From CAMCXE01 sp036520615 (GTDB lineage: Bacteria; Pseudomonadota; Gammaproteobacteria; Pseudomonadales; Cellvibrionaceae), in contig DATDJI010000082.1 in NCBI GenBank assembly GCA_036520615.1, positions 12,138 through 76,137 of the forward strand: a stretch of DNA of 64,000 bases, in the 5' to 3' direction. This document shows positions 1-9,042 of the stretch, in pieces. How positions within the stretch are numbered: position 1 is the stretch's first letter; each line of letters begins with the position of its first letter. The position numbers and the translations under genes were made by a program. Below the pieces are notes generated by a model. It did no database searches. It was not told the origin of the DNA and saw only the letters and a list, made by a program, of their open reading frames with translations.

Positions 1-1404
1 TGTTTTAGTGAGTTTAGCCGCTACCTGTTTGCCATTGTCGCTAATGGGTTCGCCGGTAATGCCGTCAATCATACGCATTAAATTAGCATCGTTCGGATGC
101 CGGGCTGCTACAGAGGTTAAAATACTGCGGGCTTGGTCTTCTTCGTTCATCGAATAAAGTGTGCGGGCAAATTCCAGGCTGGTATGCACCGAGGGATTAC
201 GAAGATTGGTAAAAATGTTTTTCGCTTTTAGCATATGCTCTTCGGCTTTTGTCTCATTGCCTTGGGCATTAAACATTTGCGCTTCAACCATCGTCGCCTG
301 TGCATTAATTTCTGGGTTGCCCTCATAGCGTTTACGTGCACGATCAAGAAAGACATTCGCTTGTTTGATCATGTTTTTAGCTTCTGCAGACTTATCTCCC
401 GCAGTGTGCTCTGCGACTTTTCGCGCATAGTTAAAATAATCCTGGGGAGATTCGTGACAGGAATTTACCCCCCAACGAATAGCGTTTTGATGTGAACGTA
501 TAGCAATTTCATCATCACCATTTAACTCGGCGACCTCAGCTAAGCGTCTGTGGCGATGTACGGATTTTGGTGAAACGTGAGTGGCGCGCTCAACGGCTTT
601 TTGGGCGCTGATCATATCGTTTTTTTGCGTGTACAGATCCGCCAGTAAATCATGTGCTTCTATATAGCGCTCATCCTCACGAATAATCCCCTCAAGCATA
701 TTCTCCGCAGCATCGAATTTACCCATCGCTAACAGTGTTTTGCCCATGCCTAAGCGCGCCCAGATAAGCGGCTTTTTCGCTAATACGGATTCATACAGCT
801 GGTGTGCTTCTTTTAATTGGCGCAACAAAAATAACAGCTGCCCCTTCATTTTTATACAGTCAGGTGCGTACTGATGGTCTTTGTCGATAAATTCATTACA
901 GCGCTCAACGGCCTTGCGATAATCACCATCAGAGATCGCTTGCTTGATTGGCAGCAGGGCTTCATGGCGGATAATGGCGCGATTTAAGCGCATTTTTAAA
1001 CTGGCTTCGGTGTAAGGCTTGGTAATGTAATCATCCGGTTGACACTCTAAAGCGCCAAGTACCATTTCCCGCGAGGTTTCTCCGGTGAGCATGACAAACA
1101 GGCTCGTCATGAGTAATACACGTAAAAATCGCACTTCTTCCAGTAACTGCTGGCCGTCTTTACCTACACCCAGGTTGTAATCACAAATTACGATATCGTA
1201 TTTATTCTGGCCACATAGGCGGACGGCTTCTTCTCCGTCCGCTGCGGTGTCGACAGCCTCCGCGCCGAATGTGCGTAATGTGCGTTTAAGGTTGCCGCGA
1301 ATTTCCGGGAAATCGTCAATAATTAGACATTTTTTCTTGTTGTAGATTTTAATAATGTCTATTTGACGTAATTCGCTAAGCGCTGTGTTGGCTTCTATTT
1401 TCAT
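1..1404 (-). CDS. Response regulator with receiver and TPR-like repeats, 3' end outside window
   Basis: The reading frame starts with ATG at 1404 and is open to base 1, giving 468 codons, so the C-terminus lies outside the window. Residues about 25-140 form a CheY-like receiver: acidic pair D30/D31, phospho-acceptor D75 in ICDYNLG, and the conserved lysine in ITKPY. After this comes a long alpha-helical region with repeated degenerate TPR patterns (for example WARLGMGKTLLAMGKFDAAE), expected to bind partner proteins rather than DNA. No DNA-binding or enzymatic output domain is visible in the part present. Receiver-TPR proteins of this design are known in gammaproteobacteria, but their targets are mostly unknown. 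It is separated from argA by about 220 bp and no kinase gene is adjacent. Confidence 0.85.
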   Translation of the reverse strand, partial: MKIEANTALSELRQIDIIKIYNKKKCLIIDDFPEIRGNLKRTLRTFGAEAVDTAADGEEAVRLCGQNKYDIVICDYNLGVGKDGQQLLEEVRFLRVLLMTSLFVMLTGETSREMVLGALECQPDDYITKPYTEASLKMRLNRAIIRHEALLPIKQAISDGDYRKAVERCNEFIDKDHQYAPDCIKMKGQLLFLLRQLKEAHQLYESVLAKKPLIWARLGMGKTLLAMGKFDAAENMLEGIIREDERYIEAHDLLADLYTQKNDMISAQKAVERATHVSPKSVHRHRRLAEVAELNGDDEIAIRSHQNAIRWGVNSCHESPQDYFNYARKVAEHTAGDKSAEAKNMIKQANVFLDRARKRYEGNPEINAQATMVEAQMFNAQGNETKAEEHMLKAKNIFTNLRNPSVHTSLEFARTLYSMNEEDQARSILTSVAARHPNDANLMRMIDGITGEPISDNGKQVAAKLTKT

Positions 1405-1622
1405 CCTGGGGCGGCTCTCTTAACCAAAATGCAACGGTTTATACACCAGTGTAGCAGGCATTATTAAGTCTACTAACGGCGCTGTGCGATAGGTTTGGAG
1501 AGGCTAGGGAAGGTGTTCAGGGAGATGGCCTGTAACAATAACCCAGCTTTAAAAAGACCGGGCTATTCAGTGAGTGCATAGCAAATTGCTAAACTCAATT
1601 AAACCGCAGCAAAATAAAAAGC

Positions 1623-2948
1623 TTAAGTGGTTAGCATTTTGACAAATACTTTAGATTGCCTGCGGTAGTTATAAAGTTTGCGTCGCTCCATCGGCAAGTC
1701 CTCAATAGCGCAGCTGATAAACCCTTGTTCAATAAACCAATGGGCCGTTTGCGTGGTAAGTACAAATAGCCGCGTTAAATTAATGCTGATCGCCTGTCGT
1801 TCAATATGTTTTAGCAGTTTTGCTGCGCGACCGTCTCTTCGGTGATCCGCATGTACAGCCATGCACGCGAGCTCACCAGCGCTGTTTTCACTATAAGGGT
1901 AAAGCGCCGCACAGCCGATGATTGTGCCGTCTTTTTCCATCACCGTAAAAAAGTGAATTTCCCGCTCTAATATTTCCCGCTCGCGCTTAACTAAAATGCC
2001 TTCGGCTTCCATCGGTTCAATTAAATTTAAAATGCCGCCTACGTCTTCGAATGTTGCCAGGCGAATAGTCTCATAATTGTCCCGGTATACCATCGTGCCT
2101 GAACCATCGCGGGTAAATAGCTCTTTTAATAAAGAACCATCTTCATCAGCAGAAATAACATGCGCGCGGGCAATTCCGCTGTCGCATGCTTTAAGGCAGG
2201 CTCGTAGTGAAAAATAGGTGTTATCACGGTTGTGCAGCGGTTGATCGACGAGAAATTTTTCACATTGTAGACGGGTTAATTCCCGATATTCTCTGCCATC
2301 TTTATCAATAATGCGTCCGTCGTCGTTGTAAGCAATTAATTTATCCGCCTGAATAGCGGTGGCTACGCTTACGGCTGTATCGGCAAAACTTAAGTTAAAA
2401 ATTTCACCGGTTGCTGAATAACCCACTGGCGAAATAAGCGCTATAGCACCCGTAGCGAGTAAACTTGTAATGCCGCTTTTATCCACAGAGCGCACTTTGC
2501 CAGTATGTTGGTAATCAACGCCATCAATTACACCTTGCGGCATAGCAGTGACAAAATTTCCGCTACGTACTCTTATTTTTGCACCATACATTGGCGAGTT
2601 GGGCAGCCCATTGGAGAATCCCGCTTCTAACCACAGCCGCGTTGCGCCGACGGCGGCAACCACCTGATCTATGTCATTTTTGGAGGTAATGCGTAGGCCT
2701 TGGTGAAAATTGGAGCGAACGTTTTTTTCCGCCAATTGCTCATCAATTTGATGTCTAGCTCCGTGCACCACTACCAGTCGAATCCCCAAGCTGTGAAGCA
2801 GCGCTATATCAGAAATAATATTCGACAGATTCGCCTGCTCAATACAATTGCCGGGCAACATAATGACAAAGGTTTTATCCCGGTGCGCATTGATATAAGG
2901 GGAGGAATGGCGAAACCAGCGAACGTAGTCATCAGGTGCATTGGTCAT
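1623..2948 (-). CDS. argA: N-acetylglutamate synthase (amino-acid acetyltransferase)
   Basis: This 441-residue protein matches the length of classical ArgA (about 443 in E. coli). It catalyses the first step of arginine synthesis, acetyl-CoA plus glutamate to N-acetylglutamate, in the cytoplasm. The N-terminal two-thirds is an amino-acid-kinase-like domain (VIMLPGNCIEQANL near residue 30, VVVHGARHQID near 60), which in ArgA binds arginine for feedback inhibition. The C-terminal part is a GNAT domain (IIGCAALYPY, then ELACMAVHADHRRDGRAAKL, the acetyl-CoA loop). The full two-domain form distinguishes it from short ArgA proteins and from ArgJ. It appears to be a single-gene unit, and no other arginine gene is in the window. 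Confidence 0.95.
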   Translation of the reverse strand: MTNAPDDYVRWFRHSSPYINAHRDKTFVIMLPGNCIEQANLSNIISDIALLHSLGIRLVVVHGARHQIDEQLAEKNVRSNFHQGLRITSKNDIDQVVAAVGATRLWLEAGFSNGLPNSPMYGAKIRVRSGNFVTAMPQGVIDGVDYQHTGKVRSVDKSGITSLLATGAIALISPVGYSATGEIFNLSFADTAVSVATAIQADKLIAYNDDGRIIDKDGREYRELTRLQCEKFLVDQPLHNRDNTYFSLRACLKACDSGIARAHVISADEDGSLLKELFTRDGSGTMVYRDNYETIRLATFEDVGGILNLIEPMEAEGILVKREREILEREIHFFTVMEKDGTIIGCAALYPYSENSAGELACMAVHADHRRDGRAAKLLKHIERQAISINLTRLFVLTTQTAHWFIEQGFISCAIEDLPMERRKLYNYRRQSKVFVKMLTT

Positions 2949-3164
2949 TACGGCGTCTCATCTTCAACAGGCCAAAGCAGGTAATTATACCCAGCAAATA
3001 GCCGCTAGGGGATGACTGTTTTCATTGCGTGTGACGATGACCAATAATGCGATTGAGCGCAGCTCCACTGCTAAATAAAATGGCTGCTGCGCCAGTGGCA
3101 GATTTGCCTGTAATTAAAGGATATTCAATTGCGACCATAGTGTGATGTCAATAGGCCTTGTTGT

Positions 3165-4901
3165 TTAGCTTTTCTTTGCGCTAATCGGCGTTTGAATAAT
3201 ATGGTTAAAGTGCCGGGTATATTCACTCCAATTACCTTGCGCAAATTGAGGGCGACCAAAATAATAACCTTGCAGAAGATCGCAACCTACTTGTTTAGCT
3301 AATTCTAATTCAGTGACAGTTTCCACCCCCTCAGCAATTATATCTAAGCCAAGGCTATGCCCGAGTGCAGTTACCGCTTCAATGACTTTTCGATTGCGAT
3401 CATTTTTGGAGTTTTCAATAAAAAATTGTTTATCAATTTTTAATGTATCTAAGGGCAGAAGTGTTAAATAGGCCATTGATGAATAGCCGGTGCCAAAATC
3501 ATCTACGGCTATCCGAATGCCTTTATCATGTAAGCGCTGTAATAAATCTACACTACGTTCGGGGTAGAGCATTAGTGTAGATTCAGTAATTTCAAGTTCA
3601 ACTCGAGACGGGTCAATATGATATTGGGAAAATGCGCGCTCAATCGTATGAATAATTGACTGACGATAACAATAATTTGCCGGGATATTAAGGCAGATAT
3701 CGGCATCAATAGACTCTTTTTTCCATTGTTGCATTTGCTTAAAAGCCGTATGAAATAGCCACTCATGAAATGGTTCAATCAACTGTAGGCGGTCAATCAT
3801 ATTAATTAATTCAGGAGCTCCTATGGCAAAATCGCTTCTCGGCCAGCGGCTTAATGCTTCCAGCCTACGCAGTTCGTGAGTTTTAGCGCATACAATCGGC
3901 TGGTACACCAAAGCTAGGTCGCCATGATCTATGGCCTTGGCTAATTCGCGTTCTAATATCTGTTGCCGCGACCAGCGCTCTTTATGTTCGCTGGAAAAAC
4001 TCACCCAATTTTGATCCTGTGTATTTTTAGCGAGAATTAATGCCTCATCAGCGTGCTTAAGAAGTTCTTCAACGCTTGCCGCTACGGGGTAGGTGGCAAT
4101 ACCTGCACAGGCACTCAATTGAATACTAATATCATTTATGTTGAAAGGAGTCTGGATGGCTTGGACGATTTTTTCCGTAATCAATTGCCCCGTCGAATCG
4201 TCCACATGTTCCAATAAAACAACAAATTCATCACCACCCATGCGGGCGGGGCTATCGGTACTGCGACAATTGTCGCGAATACATTCGGCCACGTACTGCA
4301 ATACTCGATCGCCGATATCGTATCCGTAAATTTCATTAATTGGTTTGAAATTATTTAAATCAATAACTAGTACAGCACAGCTGTGTCCGTACCGATTACA
4401 GCGCCCAACGGCATGTGATAGGCGGTTGTACAGCAAATTTCGGTTTAACAACCCGGTCAGGCTGTCGTAGTGGGCGAGGTTATTCAGCTGTTTTTGTAAT
4501 TGACTTGTGTGAACGGCATTATGAATTGCATTGTTTAATTGTGTGGCAGTCATCGCACTTAAAGTTAAATAATCTTGCGCGCCTTGTGCAAGTGTCTGTC
4601 CTGCGTCGTCATCGCAGTTGCTTGGGTTAATGAGTAATAGCGGTAGATTATCACTGGCATATTCGCGCCGCAGTGACTTCACTAGGTTTTGATCAGTAAG
4701 TGTTTTTACGCGAGTGTCTAATAAACAGCATAAAGGTGCATGCGTGCGAATTTGCCTCAGTGCATCCTCTAGGTTTTCCACTACATATAATTCGTCCCAG
4801 TTCGAATTGGGAATATTTAATAGTTTGGTTATAAGTTCAGATGTGGAGAGATGATCAGTAATCAGCAAAATTGCGCGCATTGCGTTTGTGCGTGCTTTCA
4901 C
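3165..4901 (-). CDS. Receiver-GGDEF-EAL cyclic di-GMP protein
   Basis: This 578-residue cytoplasmic protein carries three domains. Residues about 8-130 are receiver-like, with a possible acceptor Asp in CCLLDTRV but only one acidic residue in the first strand (LLITDH). Residues about 145-305 are a diguanylate cyclase domain with an intact MGGDEF signature. Residues about 325-565 are an EAL phosphodiesterase domain with EALSRW, LEITEST, DDFGTGYSS and EGVET. Both active sites look complete, so it could make or degrade c-di-GMP; sequence alone does not decide the net activity. The frame begins at a GTG at 4901, with an in-frame ATG at 4880 that has no better ribosome site. A PilZ effector is encoded far away at 59703. 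Confidence 0.9.
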   Translation of the reverse strand: MKARTNAMRAILLITDHLSTSELITKLLNIPNSNWDELYVVENLEDALRQIRTHAPLCCLLDTRVKTLTDQNLVKSLRREYASDNLPLLLINPSNCDDDAGQTLAQGAQDYLTLSAMTATQLNNAIHNAVHTSQLQKQLNNLAHYDSLTGLLNRNLLYNRLSHAVGRCNRYGHSCAVLVIDLNNFKPINEIYGYDIGDRVLQYVAECIRDNCRSTDSPARMGGDEFVVLLEHVDDSTGQLITEKIVQAIQTPFNINDISIQLSACAGIATYPVAASVEELLKHADEALILAKNTQDQNWVSFSSEHKERWSRQQILERELAKAIDHGDLALVYQPIVCAKTHELRRLEALSRWPRSDFAIGAPELINMIDRLQLIEPFHEWLFHTAFKQMQQWKKESIDADICLNIPANYCYRQSIIHTIERAFSQYHIDPSRVELEITESTLMLYPERSVDLLQRLHDKGIRIAVDDFGTGYSSMAYLTLLPLDTLKIDKQFFIENSKNDRNRKVIEAVTALGHSLGLDIIAEGVETVTELELAKQVGCDLLQGYYFGRPQFAQGNWSEYTRHFNHIIQTPISAKKS

Positions 4902-5259
4902 GAATGATAACCTGAAGACTCTGATTGGGAGCCCGCATCAAGTGCAGATAGAGAACTTACGACCACGTGCGGTACTCCATCCAAACTAGTACAATCGGGC
5001 GATGTACTTTAGAGCATAGTTCAGCCTTCGGCGCCTGCAAGTTGTCGTTTTTCTCCTAGATCAATGTTTAATATAACTGAAAGTTTAAGCGTATTTTTTC
5101 TGGATTAATTATTTTAATCATCAACCTGAAGCTGCATTTGGTGATTTTCCGCTTTAATTTCGGTCAATGAAGTTGTATTGGGGATTGTGACTGTAAGTTG
5201 ATATGAGGAAATTATTTCCGAACAAAAATTTGCCTATTTTTTGCTGGACGTGCTTGTCT
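4902..5259. other. Gene-free spacer
   Basis: This 358-bp stretch separates the start of the GGDEF-EAL gene from the end of the yjfC-like gene, both on the minus strand. It should hold the promoter of the former and the transcript end of the latter. A short palindrome (GGAAATTATTTCC, around 5207-5219) lies 40 bp after the yjfC stop codon. No hairpin followed by a T-run, tRNA or convincing ORF was seen. Confidence 0.5.
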
Positions 5260-6426
5260 TCAAGGCTCGATAACGTGCGGTAAATAAGCGGAGAGATTTT
5301 GTGTAATCGGGGAGGAATCTTCGCGAATGGATAGACCACAAGCTTCACCATCAATTAACCAGGAGCCCACTAGTGTATGGCGGCCATTAAATTCAGGCAG
5401 TGGAGTATAGCCCTGTAGGATAAAGCCTTCATCTCCATAGGGCCCAGATGAGGTTAAAATAGGTTGATTATTTTGCCAAATGCTTACATTGGCGCCTTCG
5501 CGGGCAAAAATCGGTTTTTTTACATATTTACCGCTAAATTGGGCGCTGGTGTCATCCTCAAAATAGGTGGGTAATAAATTGGGGTGATTGGGGTAAAGAC
5601 TCCAAAGCAGCGGCAATATCGCTTTATTAGAAACAAGTGCTTTCCACGGTGGCTCCAACCATTGAGTGTCGCTCGCTGCAATATGGTCGGCAAAGGGCTC
5701 ACGCAACATAAACTCCCAGGGATAGAGTTTAAACAGCCAATTTATCGGCGCGTCGGTTAAATCAGTAAATTTGCCGCGCTCATTTATGCCTATATCTTCG
5801 ATATAAACAAATTCATTTGCAATTCCGGCTGCTGTTGCGCAATCAGCTAAATACTGCACCGTACCGCGATCCTCCGCTGAATCCTGGCAGCAGCTTAAAT
5901 GTAAAATGGAATTAGGAAAGCGGTATTTTAATTGCTGAAATCGCTCGACGAGTTTTTCCTGCAAAAGATTAAATTGATCAGTACCGGCGGGTAACAGGCC
6001 CGCCTGTAATTGATCCTCCAGCCACAACCATTGCCAAAATCCAGTTTCATAAAGGCTAGTTGGAGTATCGGCGTTATTTTCCAATAATTTAGCCGGGCCA
6101 CTGCCGGTATAAGCCAAATCTAAACGCGAATAGAGGCTAGGATCGTGTTTGCGCCACGACTCTGCAATTAAATCCCAATACGTGGGGGGAATGCAAAAAC
6201 GCTTTAACAATGCTTCGCTTTTTACCACCTGCGCTACGGCCTCTAAACACATTTGATGTAATTCGACAGTTGCCGCTTCAATGTCGTTTTCTATTTGCGC
6301 AAGGGTAAATGAATAATACGCATCCTCGCGCCAATAGGGCTCGCCATGCATTGTATGAAAATTAAAGCCGAATTCACGGGCTTTTGCCTTCCAGTGAGGA
6401 CGTGCAGCAATAGACAAACGCCGCAT
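5260..6426 (-). CDS. yjfC: Glutathionylspermidine synthase-family ATP-grasp protein (YjfC/YgiC type)
   Basis: This 388-residue protein resembles the ATP-grasp amidase-less half of glutathionylspermidine synthase, the family of E. coli YgiC and YjfC. Visible family traits are the N-terminal RPHWKAKAREFGF, NADTPTSLYE, the metal and ATP region KYVKKPIFAREGANVS, and the C-terminal LVGSWLIDGEACGLSIRED. Such enzymes are expected to form an amide bond, possibly with a polyamine or peptide, but the substrate of the stand-alone family is not established. The ATG overlaps the stop of the upstream DUF1190 gene as TAATG at 6426, so translation is coupled. It is the last gene of a six-gene operon in the same order as E. 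coli yjfIJKLMC. Confidence 0.88.
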   Translation of the reverse strand: MRRLSIAARPHWKAKAREFGFNFHTMHGEPYWREDAYYSFTLAQIENDIEAATVELHQMCLEAVAQVVKSEALLKRFCIPPTYWDLIAESWRKHDPSLYSRLDLAYTGSGPAKLLENNADTPTSLYETGFWQWLWLEDQLQAGLLPAGTDQFNLLQEKLVERFQQLKYRFPNSILHLSCCQDSAEDRGTVQYLADCATAAGIANEFVYIEDIGINERGKFTDLTDAPINWLFKLYPWEFMLREPFADHIAASDTQWLEPPWKALVSNKAILPLLWSLYPNHPNLLPTYFEDDTSAQFSGKYVKKPIFAREGANVSIWQNNQPILTSSGPYGDEGFILQGYTPLPEFNGRHTLVGSWLIDGEACGLSIREDSSPITQNLSAYLPHVIEP

Positions 6427-7049
6427 TAGCCGCCCCAGCTGGATCGTGACGTGGATTTCGTACTGCTGCCCCAGCCGCTGGCAGCCGCTGCTTTAGAACC
6501 AAATCCGCCGCGCTCAATGGTTTTGGTTACGCGCGGTTGTGGACGGAACGCATCAGAGTTGGTGCGAACCTGGCGGTTGCGGTAATCACCATAAGAATTG
6601 CCGTCTACCGTAGTCCAGCGATTGTAATAGGGTGAGGAATTAATCGAAGAAGTAAACATAGGCGCAGTACTGTAACGACGGTTATCATCGAGCATACGGG
6701 CTAACATAAAGCCCGCCATTGCAGGCATAAACCAGCTAGTGCCGTCGGAGCTGCGATGCGACGTACAGCGATCGGGGCCAAAATCTACGATGCAGTCATC
6801 CACGGTTTTATATCGCGGTGCAGTATCTTCAGCTTTTTTTAGCGCTTCATTAAATGCCATTTCGCATTGCGCAGTTAAATCTGGATAGGTGGTTTTACAT
6901 TCCTCTAAATTTTTAAATATATCCGCCTCTTGTTCATTGGATCCGCACCCAGTAAACACAAGTGCTACACATAAAGCCAAGGGCTTAAGGGCAAATACAC
7001 CTGATACCTTGCGCATGCGTAGAAGATTTATCGATCGACTCCTTTTCAT
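6426..7049 (-). CDS. DUF1190 (YgiB/YjfM-type) lipoprotein
   Basis: This 207-residue protein belongs to the DUF1190 family that accompanies YgiC/YjfC ATP-grasp proteins. It has a basic N-terminus, a hydrophobic stretch and a lipobox FTGC with the lipidated Cys at residue 35, so it is probably an envelope lipoprotein. The conserved Cys-containing segments NLEECKTTYPDLTAQC and VDDCIVDFGPDRC follow. The C-terminal third is Ser/Gly/Arg rich and low in complexity. The start at 7049 has a good ribosome site (AGAGGTG, 6 bases upstream). Function is unknown; its constant pairing with an ATP-grasp enzyme suggests it may be a partner or substrate, which is inference. Confidence 0.85.
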   Translation of the reverse strand: MKRSRSINLLRMRKVSGVFALKPLALCVALVFTGCGSNEQEADIFKNLEECKTTYPDLTAQCEMAFNEALKKAEDTAPRYKTVDDCIVDFGPDRCTSHRSSDGTSWFMPAMAGFMLARMLDDNRRYSTAPMFTSSINSSPYYNRWTTVDGNSYGDYRNRQVRTNSDAFRPQPRVTKTIERGGFGSKAAAASGWGSSTKSTSRSSWGG

Positions 7050-7059
7050 CTGACACCTC

Positions 7060-7476
7060 TTAATAGGTTAAGCAGGCGGCGTTAAGCACACCTACGGCGA
7101 TAGAAGTGGCGCCAAGCATAAGTCCTGCTGATAACTCATTATCTTTTATGCGCTGCACAAGCTGTGGCATAAACACAAACCGTACGAGTGAAAATGCTAT
7201 TAATTGCGCTATCAGAGCAATGACGCCCCAAAGTACAAAATCTAAGATATGAATTGAATTGCTAACTACACTACCTAGCGCTAATGCAAATCCAATTAAG
7301 GCACCGGCAAGCCCTGCTGCGGCGGCGATATTTTTTTCTTGCCTAACTAATTTCCATTCGTCGTGGGGTGTTATCGCCGCATAAATCCAGCTGAATAAAA
7401 TTAACAATACAATGCTTCCGAAAAAATAACTGGCAAAATTAATAAGACCTTGCAGTGAGGTGTGAAGAAATTCCAT
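7060..7476 (-). CDS. yjfL: DUF350 inner-membrane protein (YjfL type)
   Basis: This 138-residue protein has about four membrane segments (residues about 14-32, 50-70, 78-100 and 115-135), with the DUF350 signature seen in AAAGLAGALIGFALALGS. E. coli YjfL is the family reference. DUF350 proteins are inner-membrane proteins of unknown function, repeatedly found with PspA-like and ATP-grasp genes. It lies 10 bp upstream of the DUF1190 gene and about 110 bp after the DUF2491 gene, inside one minus-strand operon. Confidence 0.85.
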   Translation of the reverse strand: MEFLHTSLQGLINFASYFFGSIVLLILFSWIYAAITPHDEWKLVRQEKNIAAAAGLAGALIGFALALGSVVSNSIHILDFVLWGVIALIAQLIAFSLVRFVFMPQLVQRIKDNELSAGLMLGATSIAVGVLNAACLTY

Positions 7477-7586
7477 ATGATCTCCAATTAGCTATTATAA
7501 AAAGGAAAAATACTCGCTTAGCCAGCTGCAATCCACGGAGCTGTAACTCGTGGGCGCGGCAACGATTTTATTGGCAGTTTTAAAGA

Positions 7587-8228
7587 TTAATTAGCAGTGA
7601 AGTCAGCTGCGCTTAAATCAAACCCCGTGCAAATTACCAAATTGCGTTCAAGACTATTATCGCGCAAGACTTCCTCGCCAGCTAAGGTTAAGTATTCTGC
7701 AAGATTTTCATTCGCTTGTCGCTCATAAAGCATTAAAAATTGATCTGTTTCCGAAACAGAACCGTCTAAATGATAGGTCTTCTCTGTCATGGCGATGGGC
7801 GGGTTGTCGCTGCCAGCTGATTCCCAGCTGCGGACAAAGGTATGGCTATCTAATGTGTATTGAGGCAGGCTTATTTCGCTTTTTAATACAGTGTCCCAAT
7901 CGTTGCCCACTGAGCGTGTTTCATAGAAGTACCACAACTTAACATCAGCCACATAATCATCTCCCTTGCCGCCGTTTTGTAGCACCTGAACAAATCCGTC
8001 ATCGTCCGTATAAAAACGTAAAATCTGTGTTTGTGCGTCCAGGTCCACAACGCCCACCGCCTGAATTATTTGGTCGCAGGCGGCACCCTCAATAATTAAA
8101 TCTTGCTGAATTAAACGCAATTTTAGCGGGTCGATTTTCAAGCTCCCGCCGAGGAATAGGCCAATAACTTCAGGGGCCTTAGGCACTGCAGGTGTTTTAT
8201 CTTTTTTTCCGAATAAGGAGCCGAACAT
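7587..8228 (-). CDS. yjfK: DUF2491 protein (YjfK type)
   Basis: This 213-residue soluble protein belongs to DUF2491, whose reference is E. coli YjfK. It begins MFGSLFGKKDK, a short amphipathic start typical of the family, and contains the conserved stretch DYVADVKLWYFYETRSVG near the middle. No signal peptide or membrane segment is visible, so it is expected to be cytoplasmic or peripheral on the membrane. Biochemical function is unknown. Its place between the PspA-like and DUF350 genes is the same as in E. coli. Confidence 0.82.
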   Translation of the reverse strand: MFGSLFGKKDKTPAVPKAPEVIGLFLGGSLKIDPLKLRLIQQDLIIEGAACDQIIQAVGVVDLDAQTQILRFYTDDDGFVQVLQNGGKGDDYVADVKLWYFYETRSVGNDWDTVLKSEISLPQYTLDSHTFVRSWESAGSDNPPIAMTEKTYHLDGSVSETDQFLMLYERQANENLAEYLTLAGEEVLRDNSLERNLVICTGFDLSAADFTAN

Positions 8229-8274
8229 ATAGCCTAATCTCCGTTAAAGTAGGTGCTCAAAGGCAGACGAGTCG

Positions 8275-8320
8275 AAGCCTAAGCAATACACGGTATTTTT
8301 ACCGCGCACTGCCTAGGCTT
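8275..8320 (-). promoter_or_regulatory. Long hairpin between the pspA-like and yjfK genes
   Basis: In the mRNA orientation an 11-bp stem (8310-8320 with 8275-8285, one G-U pair) encloses a second 5-bp stem, CGGTA/TACCG. No U-run follows, so it is unlikely to be an intrinsic terminator. In the middle of an operon such a structure could stop 3'-to-5' decay and keep more of the upstream yjfI-pspA message. That role is inference. Confidence 0.5.
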
Positions 8321-8341
8321 AAAAATTAATAGTTTTTAAGA

Positions 8342-9028
8342 TTACTGCTTGCCTAAAATACGCGCCAGCTCGTCATCTGCCGATGTTGAAGGCCCGCTAA
8401 TACCCGCATCTCGCAATCTCTTTTGTAGGTCGTCGCCACTTTCGTCTGAAGCTAATTCTGCCGCAGCTTCAAACTCAGCTTGGCGAAGTTTTTGTTTTTC
8501 TTGAATACGCGAGAGCGACTCGGTTGCCGTTTTCATTTTATTATTCGCGCCGAGATGGCGAGATGACACCGATACCTGAGCTTTTTGTACAGACTCCGTT
8601 GCCTTTACCATATCAACCTGTTGCTCCATACGCTGTAAGTTGTTTTTCGCAACGCTGATATTTTTACGCAATGTAGTTTCAGATTGTATAAATTGACTGA
8701 CGAGTTGTTGCTCAGATTCTAGCTGTGCACGCAGTTCAACCACCTTTTTAGCGCAATCCAATGCCAGTGCTTGATCGCCTTTGTTGGCGGCGTTGCGAGC
8801 ATGGGCTTCATATTCTGCTACCGAGCTGTTAAGGCCTGCTAATTTTTGGTCGGCAAGTTTTCGCTTGGCCATAATTTGCGTCAGCGCGTGATCAGAATTG
8901 CGTAGCTCCTCTTTAGCTTCGCGAATTTCTTGATCTAAAATGCGTAGCGCTTGGCTATCTGCTACTGTTTCGGCCACTTCAGTTACGCCACCTTTTACTG
9001 CGGTAATTAATTTTTTCCAAACACTCAT
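8342..9028 (-). CDS. yjfJ: PspA/IM30 family protein (YjfJ type)
   Basis: This 228-residue protein is almost entirely alpha-helical and coiled coil (heptad-rich from about 25 to 190), as expected for PspA/IM30 relatives, which form membrane-associated oligomers of the ESCRT-III superfamily. It starts MSVWKKLITAVKGGVTEVAE, an amphipathic helix likely to contact the membrane. In E. coli the equivalent position holds yjfJ. By family it would protect or remodel the inner membrane under envelope stress. No PspF, PspB or PspC gene is present here, so control must differ from the classical psp operon. It lies 14 bp downstream of the yjfI-like gene. Confidence 0.88.
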   Translation of the reverse strand: MSVWKKLITAVKGGVTEVAETVADSQALRILDQEIREAKEELRNSDHALTQIMAKRKLADQKLAGLNSSVAEYEAHARNAANKGDQALALDCAKKVVELRAQLESEQQLVSQFIQSETTLRKNISVAKNNLQRMEQQVDMVKATESVQKAQVSVSSRHLGANNKMKTATESLSRIQEKQKLRQAEFEAAAELASDESGDDLQKRLRDAGISGPSTSADDELARILGKQ

Positions 9029-9042
9029 TGCTCTATCTCCAA

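Noticed and set aside
1545..1575. Possible terminator after argA
   Set aside because: The stem needs two G-U pairs on the minus strand and is not followed by a T-run.
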